Assembly (NCBI GenBank): GCA_046350555.1
Contig: JAXMAF010000006.1
Coordinates: forward strand, 186,001 to 250,000
Origin: JAXMAF01 sp046350555
GTDB taxonomy: Bacteria > Planctomycetota > Phycisphaerae > Phycisphaerales > SM1A02
DNA length: 64,000 nt
Direction: 5' to 3'
The position numbers were made by a program, and so were the translations under genes. A model generated the notes under the pieces. It did not search any database. It saw only the letters and a list, made by a program, of their open reading frames with translations, and was not told the origin of the DNA. This document shows positions 34,129 to 42,821 of this stretch, one piece after another. The stretch's first letter is position 1. Each line of letters opens with the position of its first letter.

Positions 34129-34813
34129 CGCGCGTCTGGGGTTCCCAGATCCACTTGTGAAGCTGCGTCTGCAACCGCACCGGGAGGCGATCCGCGAGGA
34201 TCCACTCGGCGAGCGTGCGCATCGAAAGGCCCCGTGCGCCGAGGATCTCCAGCCCGCGCGGCTGCTCGAAGACGGCCGACAGCAGGACGGCGCGGCAGCG
34301 GCGCGGCAGATCGCGCGCCAAGATCATGTCGCGGGCGAACTCGTAGTCGGCGCGGTCGACGATCACGAACTTCACCTCGTCGTGCGGCCGGAGCGCGTCG
34401 AGGTTCGACGGGAGGTTGCGCTCCGGTTCGCCGCTGCCGGGCGTCTTGATGTCGAGGATCGCGATCGAGCGCGGATCGAGCGGCCGGATGTCGCAGGCGC
34501 CGCTCGTCTCGACGAGCACGGTGCGGCCCGCGTCGGCCAGCCGCCGGACCAGTTCATGCACGCGCGGTTGCAGCAGCGGCTCGCCGCCGGTGATCTCGAC
34601 GAGCCCGCAGTCGATCGCCAGCGCCTCGTCGACGAGCTCGTCGATCGTCCGGATGCGTCCCTCCTTGAACGAGTACTCGGTGTCGCAGTACGCGCACCGC
34701 AGGTGGCACCCGGTGAGCCGGATGAAGAAGCACGGGCAGCCCGCCCAGGTCGATTCCCCCTGGATCGAGAAGAACGTCTCGTTGATGCGGAGGGTGGACG
34801 GGGCGACGGACAT
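34121..34813 (-). CDS. queE: 7-carboxy-7-deazaguanine synthase (radical SAM)
   Basis: A 230-residue radical-SAM enzyme in queuosine/7-deazaguanine synthesis, converting carboxy-tetrahydropterin to CDG. The cluster motif is C36-x3-C40-x2-C43 in TGCHLRCAYCDTEYSF; the substrate-recognising start FFSIQGESTWAGCPCFFIRL and the SAM-binding ITGGEPLLQ are present. ATG 34813 gives the family N-terminus. No other que genes are in the window. The stop lies within a repeat unit. Confidence 0.93.
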   Translation of the reverse strand: MSVAPSTLRINETFFSIQGESTWAGCPCFFIRLTGCHLRCAYCDTEYSFKEGRIRTIDELVDEALAIDCGLVEITGGEPLLQPRVHELVRRLADAGRTVLVETSGACDIRPLDPRSIAILDIKTPGSGEPERNLPSNLDALRPHDEVKFVIVDRADYEFARDMILARDLPRRCRAVLLSAVFEQPRGLEILGARGLSMRTLAEWILADRLPVRLQTQLHKWIWEPQTRGV

Positions 34814-34858
34814 GGGCACGAACGCCGCCCGCGCACTCGACGCGATGGCGGCGATCGC

Positions 34859-34864
34859 TATACT
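34859..34864 (+). promoter_or_regulatory. putative -10 box of the tRNA-Leu gene
   Basis: TATACT at 34859-34864 lies 35 bases before the mature tRNA 5' end, in an otherwise GC-rich stretch. No good -35 box is visible 17 bases upstream. Divergent from queE. Confidence 0.4.
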
Positions 34865-34898
34865 AGTTCCCTCGTGCGGTCGATCCGACCGCACCGCC

Positions 34899-34984
34899 GC
34901 GCAGGTGGCGAAATTGGCAGACGCGCCAGCTTGAGGTGCTGGTGGGAGTTAAATCCCTTGGAGGTTCAAGTCCTCTCCTGCGCA
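34899..34984 (+). tRNA. tRNA-Leu (anticodon GAG)
   Basis: An 86-base class II tRNA. The acceptor arm GCGCAGG pairs with CCTGCGC with discriminator A at 34984; CCA is not encoded. The D-arm contains AAATTGGCAGA. The anticodon arm is CCAGC-TTGAGGT-GCTGG, anticodon GAG, reading CUC/CUU. A long variable arm (TGGGAGTTAAATCCCTT) and T-arm GAGGTTCAAGTCCTC complete it. A terminator follows directly. Confidence 0.95.
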
Positions 34985-34988
34985 TGAA

Positions 34989-35025
34989 AACCGCCCGGTC
35001 GTTCGACCGGGCGGTGGGGTTTTTT
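34989..35025 (+). terminator. tRNA-Leu terminator
   Basis: Hairpin AACCGCCCGGTC / GACCGGGCGGT with a short loop, then GGGG and six T residues (35020-35025). It starts five bases after the tRNA 3' end. Confidence 0.85.
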
Positions 35026-35027
35026 GA

Positions 35028-35235
35028 GCGCTCCGTTGCGGCCTCCGGCCGCACACTCGCTTTCGCGGAGCGGACGATCCTCGTCGCGCTCCGTTGCGGC
35101 CTCCGGCCGCACACTCGCTTTCGTGGAGCGGACGATTCGCGTCACGCTCCTTTCGCGGAGCGGACGATTCTCGTCACGCTCCCTCGCGGCCTCCGGCCGC
35201 ACACTCGCTTTCGCGGAGCGGACGATTCTCGTCAG
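35028..35235. repeat. ~60-bp tandem repeat, about 3.5 units
   Basis: Unit: GCGCTCCGTTGCGGCCTCCG, then GCCGCACACTCGCTTTCG, then (C/T)GGAGCGGACGAT(T/C)CTCGTC. One unit is internally truncated (35145-35180). Each unit contains a CGGCCTCCGGCCG palindrome. It lies between the tRNA-Leu terminator and the stop codon of the convergent peptidase gene, which it just touches. Confidence 0.85.
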
Positions 35236-38006
35236 CCCCAGTTCCCGAGCAGCAGGCCGAGATCGGCGCCATCCACGACGCCGTTGCCGTCGAGGTCGCC
35301 CGAACCGGGACCGCCCCACTGGCCGAGCAGCAGCCCGAGATCGCTGCCGTTCACGATGCCGTCGCCGTTGAGATCGCCGACGATCGCCGGCGGCGTGCAA
35401 TCGAGCGAGAGGATCTGCACGCCATCGACGCCGGCCTCGACCACCGAGCCGGGGTTCACGTCGTCGGCGACGAAGCGGATCCTGAACTGGTTCGTCGGGA
35501 CGATGTACTGGTCGAGCCGGAACTGCTTGTGGTACCAGCCGCCCTCGACCTCCGGACCGGTCGGACCGACGGTCTCGAGCGGGATCCACGACGTGCCGTT
35601 GTTGTTGGAGATCTCGACCTTGAACGTGTCCTGGTAGGGCGCGTTGCCCGAGATCGTGCTGTACCAGCGCCAGTAGGCGATGTACGCGTTCGGCACCGAC
35701 GCATCGAGCATCGGCGAGATGAGCGTCGTGGAGCCGCCGTCGACGTCGCTGTTGCACTGCGTGAGGTCGTTGTCGGTCACGTAGCACTTGCCGCTGCCGT
35801 CGCCGTCGACCTTCGGGTTGCCACGGTCGCAGTTGGTCAGCGGCGTGGCCCGCTCCCACGGGCCGTCGGTGAGCGAGGCGGGGTTGGAGATCGTCCATCC
35901 GAGATCGCTCTCGAAGTTGTCCGTGAAGGTCGCGGCGAGCGGGCCGTACGCGAGGAAGCCCTCGTACGGCGACGCCGTCGCGCCCGGCGGATCGGCCACG
36001 ATCGTGCCGGCGTTGACCGCCTGGCCGAAGGCGTAGAACTTGACGGGCTTGCCGCACGTTCCCGCCGGGAGCGTCGCCTGGTACGAATCGGCGTCGATGG
36101 GCACCAGCGGCGCGGAGACCCACGGTGCCGTGTCGATCTTGTAGAACAGCTTCGCCGACGACGGGTTGAGCGCGCTGACGAGGTTCACGACGTCGATCTT
36201 GACGACGTCGCCGGTGGGCGCGAAGTGCGTCGGGACGCCGCCAACCCAGACGAACTTGAATGGCGCCAGCGCCGGGCCGGGCAGGCCGTGGAGCGTGAAC
36301 GCACTGTTGATCTGGCCGTAGTGCGGCGTGCCGTCGAGGATGTCGGCGTTGTCGTCGTCGAGCGTCAGGTAGTCGACGGTGATGCCGCTGTTGATCACCG
36401 TGCCGTTGTGCACCAGGATCGCGTTGATCGCGAGCGAGGCCAGGATGTCGTGGTAGGTGGAGGGATCGGTGCTGAAGAGATTCTTGCGCAGGTCCCAGAC
36501 GCAGCCCGAGATGAGCTGTCCGCACGCGTGGATCTCGCTGCCGCAGCTCGAGCAGTTGATCGCGTCGTACTGGCAGGTGTTGTCCGCGTTGCGGAGCGGC
36601 TGGGCGCAGTTGTTGAAGAAGCCGAGCCCCAGCAGCGGGCTGTCGAGCATGAGGACGCTCATCACGTCGCCCATGCCCTCGCCGTACGAACCCTGCCCGC
36701 TTCCACCGGCGTTCACCAGGTGATGGCCGAACTCGTGGTAGACGACCGAGGCGAACGCGGTGTTGGGATGGCCGGCGTCGGCCTGGCAGAAGTTGACCGA
36801 CGGCCCGGACGGGCTGTACCAGGCGTTGCCCGGGCAGAAGCCGTCGGTGCGGTTGACGCTCACCGAGAAGTCCGGATTCGCCAGCGTCGGGTAGGTGGGA
36901 TTGTGCGCCAGCACGAAGTCGCGCTCGAGGTTCGCCGCGACATACGCGTTGACCTGCGAGCGGACCAGCGGATCGGTGTTCGCCGCGTTGTACAACAGGT
37001 TCGCGACGCCGCCCGAGGGAATCGCCGACGCGGAGGTCGGCGCTCCGGCGAAGTCGGAGACGTCGAACCACTGGCCGTCGAGCGTCGAGTCGACCGAGGC
37101 GATGGCGCCGGGCGCGCTGATGGCGTAGTTGCCGTTGCCGTCGGTGAAGACCGTCTGCCCGCCAGCCGTGACCTTGAGGTACGGCAGCGGCTGCGCGATC
37201 TCGTCCTCGCACTGCTCCGAGCCAAGGCCCGTCGTCGCGAGGCCCTGGACGACGCCGCTGACATCCTGGAAGCAGACGAGATCCTCGGTGAAGAGCGTCT
37301 CGCCGGTCGCGGCGTCGACGATCACGCGCCACTCCTCGTCGCCGTTCACGACGTGGGCCTCGACCGCCAGGCGCGGCGCAACGACGTCGTCATAGGCGCC
37401 GGCGAAGATGACCATCCGGCTCGCGTGCACGACGCCCCCGCCGACGACCGCGGTCGCCTGCTCGGCGACCTGCTGGACGTTCACGCCCGCGGCGACGACC
37501 GGATCGACCGCGAACGCGCCGATGTCGCGCAGGTTGGCCGAGGCGAGCACGAGCGGATAGCCCGGCTCGTTGCGCGTAAGCAGCCGCAGGTGGCTCGCAT
37601 AGACCGGAATGCCGCTGCGCGTCTGGAGGTACGAGACGAGCGTGAAGACGTAACCGCCCCTCGCCGGATCCCACTTCACGCCGCGCGTCGGAAGCCCGTC
37701 GGCCGTCGTGCTTCCGGGAACGAGATCCTGGGCGGGAACGCCGAACATCGCGGCGTGATCCGCGCGAAACTGGTCGGCGCTCTCCTGCGGCGTCGCACCG
37801 CTGGAGAAGGCCTTGCCGTAGACACGCTCGATGCGGTTGGTCGCACCGAGGAAGAAGCCGGTCCCCGGATGGGTGGCCTGGAAGGCCGCCGAGGCCTGGA
37901 GCGACGCCCCGCTGGCGCCGCCCGGCGCCACCTGGGCGAGCGCCGTGGCGGAGACGATGAACATCACACCTGCCGCGCCAAGCGCGGCACGGGCTGCCTG
38001 AATCAT
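35232..38006 (-). CDS. large secreted metallopeptidase with dockerin-like C-terminus
   Basis: A 924-residue exported protein. Signal MIQAARAALGAAGVMFIVSA...ALAQ; an FTP/PepSY-like propeptide region (about 30-255: GVKWDPARGGYVFTLVSYLQ, EEWRVIVDAATGETLFTED); a catalytic domain with the zinc motif HEFGHH (His424, His428) and a probable third ligand Glu in GSYGEGMGDVMS about 20 residues on, as in M36/M4-like gluzincins. A beta-sandwich region follows (about 690-870), and two dockerin-like motifs (GDLNGDGIVNGSDLGLLLG, GDLDGNGVVDGADLGLLLG) end it. ATG 38006 follows AGAGAGGAA. Family subgroup uncertain. Confidence 0.85.
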   Translation of the reverse strand: MIQAARAALGAAGVMFIVSATALAQVAPGGASGASLQASAAFQATHPGTGFFLGATNRIERVYGKAFSSGATPQESADQFRADHAAMFGVPAQDLVPGSTTADGLPTRGVKWDPARGGYVFTLVSYLQTRSGIPVYASHLRLLTRNEPGYPLVLASANLRDIGAFAVDPVVAAGVNVQQVAEQATAVVGGGVVHASRMVIFAGAYDDVVAPRLAVEAHVVNGDEEWRVIVDAATGETLFTEDLVCFQDVSGVVQGLATTGLGSEQCEDEIAQPLPYLKVTAGGQTVFTDGNGNYAISAPGAIASVDSTLDGQWFDVSDFAGAPTSASAIPSGGVANLLYNAANTDPLVRSQVNAYVAANLERDFVLAHNPTYPTLANPDFSVSVNRTDGFCPGNAWYSPSGPSVNFCQADAGHPNTAFASVVYHEFGHHLVNAGGSGQGSYGEGMGDVMSVLMLDSPLLGLGFFNNCAQPLRNADNTCQYDAINCSSCGSEIHACGQLISGCVWDLRKNLFSTDPSTYHDILASLAINAILVHNGTVINSGITVDYLTLDDDNADILDGTPHYGQINSAFTLHGLPGPALAPFKFVWVGGVPTHFAPTGDVVKIDVVNLVSALNPSSAKLFYKIDTAPWVSAPLVPIDADSYQATLPAGTCGKPVKFYAFGQAVNAGTIVADPPGATASPYEGFLAYGPLAATFTDNFESDLGWTISNPASLTDGPWERATPLTNCDRGNPKVDGDGSGKCYVTDNDLTQCNSDVDGGSTTLISPMLDASVPNAYIAYWRWYSTISGNAPYQDTFKVEISNNNGTSWIPLETVGPTGPEVEGGWYHKQFRLDQYIVPTNQFRIRFVADDVNPGSVVEAGVDGVQILSLDCTPPAIVGDLNGDGIVNGSDLGLLLGQWGGPGSGDLDGNGVVDGADLGLLLGNWG

Positions 38007-38061
38007 GGGTGTTCCTCTCTGCGTTCGAACACGTTGGGGGAAAACGGGAACTGGACCACTC

Positions 38062-38168
38062 ATACGTCTCCGAGTCGATTCTCGCGTCTTACCTACCGCC
38101 CAATTCCGCCGTGAGACGCCGATGTGGGCAAGGGGTCGAACGCATGGAGGTCTACTGGAATCCGTACA
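38062..38168. repeat. dispersed repeat, copy 3 (minus orientation)
   Basis: The reverse complement reads GGATTCC, AGTAGACCTCCATGCGTTCG, ACCCCTTGCCCACATCGGCG, TCTCACGGCGGAATTGGG. The second tandem block present in copy 1 is diverged here. It lies in the leader region upstream of the peptidase gene. Confidence 0.85.
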
Positions 38169-38559
38169 AGGTCCGACGGACGAACCACGACGCGGTCGGA
38201 ACGCCCCCTTCCGGAGACCGTTGCGAGCCACACGGTGGACTGGTCGCCCGAACTGCTCGTGGCAACCAGTCGGGAAACTCCCGACACCGTCGGTCCGCAT
38301 GCAGTTTCCAGAACCGTCGTCCGACGGGACATGGAAGTGTCGCGCCTGGACCGGAGCGACGCAAGAGGATTTCGACGTGCGGACGGGGAAGAGGTTCCCG
38401 GCCGGCGGGGTCTCGGCCGGATTCCATCGCACGGCTCATCGCGGTGCACGCGAGGAAACGCGGTGGGTGCGGAACTATCGTCCGGGAATCGCCCGCTCCC
38501 GCGGCGATCCTCGACGGCGCGGCCGATGAGGCCAGCGTGCGCCAGCCCAGTCCCCGCCC
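38169..38559. other. intergenic region without recognisable gene
   Basis: About 390 bases between repeat copy 3 and smpB. Translations in all frames are Arg/Ser-rich with no family features. It must contain the smpB promoter; no strong consensus was found. Confidence 0.45.
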
Positions 38560-39021
38560 GTGTCCACCCACGAACCCACCATCGAGAATCGCCGCGCGCG
38601 GCACGACTACCACATCGACGAGACGATCGAGTGCGGCATCAAGCTCACCGGCACCGAGATCAAGTCGATCCGGGCCAGCCAGGTCTCGCTCCAGGAAGGA
38701 TGGGTCGAGGCCACCGACGCTCCCGTCGCGCTGGTGCTCCATGGCGCGCACATCGGCGAGTACCCTCCCGCCGGCGAGCGCCGCCAGCACGCGCCCACGC
38801 GCAACCGCACGCTGCTCGCGCACGGCCGCGAGATCCGCAAGCTCGCCGAGCGAACGCGCGCCAAGGGCGTCACGCTCGTGCCGCTGAAGATCTACTTCGT
38901 CCGGGGCAAGGCCAAGCTCCTGATCGGCCTCGGCCACGGCAAGAAGCAGGCCGACAAGCGCCAGGACATCGCGACCCGCGAAGCGAAGCGGGAGATGGAC
39001 AGGGCGATGAGGAGGAAGTGA
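38560..39021 (+). CDS. smpB: SsrA-binding protein
   Basis: A 153-residue tmRNA-binding protein for rescue of stalled ribosomes. Typical blocks: IENRRARHDYHIDETIECGI, LTGTEIKSIRASQVSLQEGW, HEPTRNR-like APTRNRTLLAHGREI, LVPLKIYFVRGKAKLLIGLG, and the basic tail KKQADKRQDIATREAKREMD. GTG 38560 is the start. No tmRNA gene was seen nearby. Immediately downstream begins the heptamer and 130-bp repeat region. Confidence 0.95.
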   Translation: MSTHEPTIENRRARHDYHIDETIECGIKLTGTEIKSIRASQVSLQEGWVEATDAPVALVLHGAHIGEYPPAGERRQHAPTRNRTLLAHGREIRKLAERTRAKGVTLVPLKIYFVRGKAKLLIGLGHGKKQADKRQDIATREAKREMDRAMRRK

Positions 39022-39041
39022 GCGGGAGGGGGACGCGGGTT

Positions 39042-39113
39042 CAGGAATGGGGAGTCGGGAGTTAGGAGTTGGGAGTTAGGAGTTAGGAGTTAGGAGTTAG
39101 GAGTCGGAGACCC
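39042..39113. repeat. heptamer tandem repeat, locus 3
   Basis: About nine 7-base units of the GGAGTTA type (GGAGTTA, GGAGTTG, GGAGTTA four times, GGAGTCG) begin 20 bases after the smpB stop. They lead straight into GGAGTCGGAGACCCTGTCC, the leading edge of the 130-bp units. Confidence 0.85.
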
Positions 39114-39745
39114 TGTCCTACCACGAGCGTCCTCGCTCCGCGCCGACGCTTGTGTCGGCGCGGAGCGCAGACCATCGACCTCCACTTGAGTCCCCGATTC
39201 CTGATTCCTGACTCCAAGCCGCGGAATCAGGAGTCGGAGACCCTCTGTCCTACCACGACCGTCCCGCCCGCGTCACCCGCACTTGTGTCGGCCGCGGGAG
39301 CGCAGACCGTCGACCTCCACTTGAGTCCCCGATTCCTGATTCCGAGGCCGCGGAGTCAGGAGTCGGAGACCCCGTCCGACCACGAGCGTCCCGCTCCGCA
39401 CCCACGCTTGTGTCGAGCGCGGAGCCGCAGACCATCGGACTCCACTTGAGTCCCCGATTCCTGATTCCTGACTCCAAGCCGCGGAATCAGGAGTCGGAGA
39501 CCCTGTCCTACCACGACCGTCCTCGCTCCGCGCCCACACTTGTGTCGGGCGCGGAGCTGGCGGACCATCGACATCCCACTTGAGTCCCCGACTCCTGATT
39601 CCGGAGGCCGCGGAGTCAGGAGTCGGAGACCCTGTCCGACCACGACCGTCCCTTGCCCGCGCCCACACTTGTGTCGGCGCGGAGCCGCAGACCATCGACC
39701 TCCACTTGAGTCCCCGACTCCTGATTCCGAACCCACGGTCGCTGC
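39100..39745. repeat. 130-bp tandem array, about five units
   Basis: GAGTCGGAGACC recurs at 39101, 39231, 39360, 39491 and 39620, a spacing of 129-131 bases. Each unit has GGAGTCGGAGACCCTGTCC, a hairpin built from CTCCGCGCC(C/G)AC and its complement around ACTTGTG, CAGACCATCGACCTCCACTT, GAGTCCCCGATTCCTGATTC, and a second dyad of TGATTCCTGACTCC with GGAATCAGGAGTCGG. Units differ by substitutions and small indels. The array overlaps the 3' end of the SDR reading frame. Confidence 0.9.
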
Positions 39746-40475
39746 CAGCGGCCGTCCGCTCATCCGGCACGACGGGGATCGATCGGCCGCTGTCCGCGTC
39801 GCGTCGTCCGCTGGCGCATTCCCAGACGACCTCGGCGATCGCGTCGGGATGGAGCGCGCGATCGCTGGGAATGACGTCGGTGCCAAAGACGCGGCGCAAC
39901 AGCTGCGACTCGACGGCGCCGGGATTCACGGAGAACGCCTTCACGCCGATCGCCGCCCCCTCGATCGCGACGGAGCGCGTGACCGAGTCGAGCGCCGCCT
40001 TCGTCGCCCCGTAGACGAAGAAGCCGGGGAAGGGATCGAACGCCGCCATCGAGGAGATGTTCACGACGACGCCACGGCGCTGGCCCGAGAAGGCGGGCCA
40101 TGCGGCCGCGATGAGGTGGGCCGGCGCGAAGACGTTCAGCGCGAAGGATCGCGCCAACAGCTCGTCGGTGGTGCGCTCGATCGGCGCGACCTCGCCGCTG
40201 CCCGCGTTGTTCACGAGCGCATCGAGCCGCCCGAACTCGGCGATCGCGCCGCCCACGACGGCGCGCGCCGCGCCGCCGTCGGAGAGGTCGACGACCATCA
40301 CCTTCGTCGGTTGCGGCGAGCCTGCGACGGTCCGGAGGAGCGCGTCCGTCCCGCGCAGCTTCGTCTCGTCGCGGCCGACCATCGCGACGCGCCAACCTTC
40401 GCGGGCGAACCGGATGGCGACCGAGCGTCCAATGCCGCTGCCGGCGCCGGTGACGATGACGACGGGCGAAGGCAT
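39273..40475 (-). CDS. short-chain dehydrogenase/reductase, C-terminally extended by repeat array
   Basis: Residues 1-248 are a classical SDR: NAD(P)-binding TGAGSGIG (9-16), NNAG at 89-92, catalytic Ser141 or Ser142, Tyr155 and Lys159 (YGATK), and NPGAVESQ. From about residue 249 the frame enters the 130-bp array and continues for 150 residues of repeated GIRSRGLKW, TQVWAR and GRTGSPTPDSAA peptides before a stop at 39273. Family proteins end near residue 250, so the original stop has been displaced by the array. Substrate unknown. Start ATG 40475. Confidence 0.8.
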   Translation of the reverse strand: MPSPVVIVTGAGSGIGRSVAIRFAREGWRVAMVGRDETKLRGTDALLRTVAGSPQPTKVMVVDLSDGGAARAVVGGAIAEFGRLDALVNNAGSGEVAPIERTTDELLARSFALNVFAPAHLIAAAWPAFSGQRRGVVVNISSMAAFDPFPGFFVYGATKAALDSVTRSVAIEGAAIGVKAFSVNPGAVESQLLRRVFGTDVIPSDRALHPDAIAEVVWECASGRRDADSGRSIPVVPDERTAAGSDRGFGIRSRGLKWRSMVCGSAPTQVWARARDGRGRTGSPTPDSAASGIRSRGLKWDVDGPPAPRPTQVWARSEDGRGRTGSPTPDSAAWSQESGIGDSSGVRWSAAPRSTQAWVRSGTLVVGRGLRLLTPRPRNQESGTQVEVDGLRSRGRHKCG

Positions 40476-40510
40476 GGCTGGAACGCGAAATGCAACCCAA
40501 GGTCGCGACG

Positions 40511-42694
40511 TCAGCCGATCAGGCGCATGACGTCGTTGTAGAAGGTCACGATGAAGAGCCCGCCGATCAGGCAGAGGCCGACGACGGTCGCCGCGTTCTG
40601 GAACGCGAGCGAAGGCGGCCGGCCGCGCACCTTCTCGTAGACCAGATAGAGGAAGAGCCCGCCGTCGACGATGGGCAGCGGCAGGAAGTTCAGCACCGCG
40701 AGGTTGACGCTGATCATCGCGAGGAAGAAGAGCGCGTACGTCCACCCATGCTCGACCACCGCGGCTCCCATGTGCACGATGCCCACCGGCCCACGAAGCT
40801 GCTCCACGCCGACCGTGCGCTGGAAGAGCCGCACGATCGTGAGGTAGGTCATCACGATCATCTTGCGCGTCTCGCGCATGCCCATCGCGACCGCGCGGAG
40901 GGGATTGCCGTCCGCCGTGAGCAGCGTGCTCACCGGATCGAAGAGCCCGTCGTCGGCGGGCGGCAGCCAGCGCAACGACTGAAGCCGGGCCACATCCGCC
41001 GCGGAGAGCCTGAGGGAGACCGTCTCCCTGGCCGCACCCGGCGTCGGCGCCACCACGTCGATCGAGACCGCGGCGCCATCGCCCGAGGCGGCGGCCGAGG
41101 CTGTGGCGCTGCGCATCGCCGTCCAGAGGTCGATCCAGTCCGCGACCGCGGCGCCATCGACCGAGACGATGCGCGTCTCGCCGAGCAGGCCGAGCGCAGC
41201 GACGGGCGTGGGGCCGACCGCCTCGTCGACCTCGACCCGATCGACCGGCCGCGCGATCATGGGCGTCTCGAGCGCCGGCGCCATCGTGATGCCGAGCTGG
41301 CCGTGGCGGTTGACGGTGCCCTCCACCTCGAGTTCGCGGCCGTCGCGCAGCAGGCGAAGGGCCACGCGACCGTCGCGATGCGACTGGACGGTTCGGAGGA
41401 AGTCGGCCGCGCGCGGCGCGGAGATGCGCCCCTCGAGCGCCGATGCCCCCGCCGGTCCGATCGCCAGCACCACGTCGCCGGGCCGCAGCAGCTCGCGATT
41501 CGGGCTCTCGTCGCCGACGCCACCGATGCGCACCAGCGGCACCAGGCCGAAGAGACCGTTCGCACGCTCCGGACGGTCGTCGCCACCGGTGCCCGCCGGA
41601 ACGGTCATCGATATCAGCTCTGGGCGCAGCTTCATCGTCGCGACGACCCGCCGCGCTCCCGCACCGGCACCGCCATCGGCGCCGTGGATCCCGTGCCGAT
41701 CCCTGTCGCGCCCGTCGTCCTCGCGCCACGTCGTCACCACCTCGCGTCCTTCGCTGGCCGCGACGCGCTCCGCGAGTTCCTGGAAGGTGCCGACCGGTGC
41801 GCCGTTCACGTCGACCAGCGTCATGCCCGGCTTCACGCCGCCGGCGGCGAGACCCGATTAGTCGAGCGCGGCGCGGACGAGCAGCGCAATGGGCGCCTGC
41901 GTCGAAAGCGTCGTGCTTCCGGCCGGCTCGACGCCGATGGCGAGCAGGCCGGTGAACTCGTCGCGCTTCGGCTGGATCGCGAAGCGCAGCGGCTCGGCGA
42001 CGCCGGGGCGCTCCACGACGACCGCGAGCGGCACATCGGGATGGCCCATCGCCGCGGCGATGTGCAGGTCGGAGAAGGTGCGCGCCTCGGTGCCGTCGAT
42101 CGAGCGCACGCGGTCGCCCGGCCGCAGCCCGGGCGTGCGCACGCCAAGGGCCGCGCCATTCTGCGCGACGGCCAGCGCCGCGGGCGAGTTCGGGATCGTT
42201 CCGCCCACGACGGGGGCCTCGAAGCGCACGCCGATCAGGAACGCGACCATGAAGAGGATCACGGCGAGGATCGCGTTCGCCACGACTCCCGCGGAGACGA
42301 CGATCATGCGCTTGCCGATCGGCGCGCCGACATAGCTCCGCGGCCCCGTCGCCTCGACCGTGGGATGCAGGTCGTCCTGCCCGAGCATCTTGACGAAGCC
42401 GCCGATCGGCAGCCATCGCAGCGACCACTCCGTCTCGCCGATGCCGCGCTGGGCGAGCTCGCGTTCGGTCATCTCGATCGCGTGCTTGCCGAATCGGTCC
42501 CGGATCACGCGCTCGGTCGAGCCGGCGACGAGGCCGATCCCGCGCCGCCACGAGCACGCGTGCGGGCCCATGCCGATCGCGAATCCGTCGACCCGGATCC
42601 CGGCCCAGCGGGCCGCCAGGTAGTGGCCCAGCTCGTGAACGACGATGAGCAGCGTGAAGCCGAGCAGGATGAGCAGGACGTTGATGATCGTCAC
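40511..42694 (-). pseudogene. rseP: site-2 protease RseP-like, interrupted by in-frame TAA
   Basis: A membrane zinc metalloprotease that would cleave anti-sigma factors or signal peptides within the membrane. The N-terminal part from GTG 42694 has the active site HELGH at residues 20-24 and a first PDZ domain (GLRPGDRVRSIDG). At 41858-41860 an in-frame TAA follows RAALD; the same frame then continues SGLAAGGVKPGMTLVDVNG into the second PDZ, the membrane helices and the second metal motif NFLPLPIVDGG. Either a nonsense mutation or one wrong base. An ATG at 41836 could start the distal half. No other copy is visible. Confidence 0.8.
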
Positions 42695-42821
42695 GATCCA
42701 TCGTACGGACGATGGCCGCACGTCGGTTCGCGGCACGTGCGCCGGCGCACGACGCCGCGCCCTGCCGGACCTCGGCCGGACCGGCCGCGCCGGTGCGCCA
42801 CCGCTCCGCCGCACGCCCGCA

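Noticed and set aside
39150..39449. Protein-coding gene made of CRRGAQTIDLHLSPRFLIP repeats
   Set aside because: The peptide repeats simply mirror the 130-bp DNA repeat, which reads open in several frames on both strands.
39100..39745. CRISPR array
   Set aside because: The period is 130 bases with similarity along the whole unit; there are no short direct repeats with unique spacers and no cas genes.
41858..41860. Programmed recoding of TAA (alternative genetic code)
   Set aside because: TAA ends the small lipoprotein gene at 13455 normally, and other disruptions in the window are better explained by mutation or sequence error.
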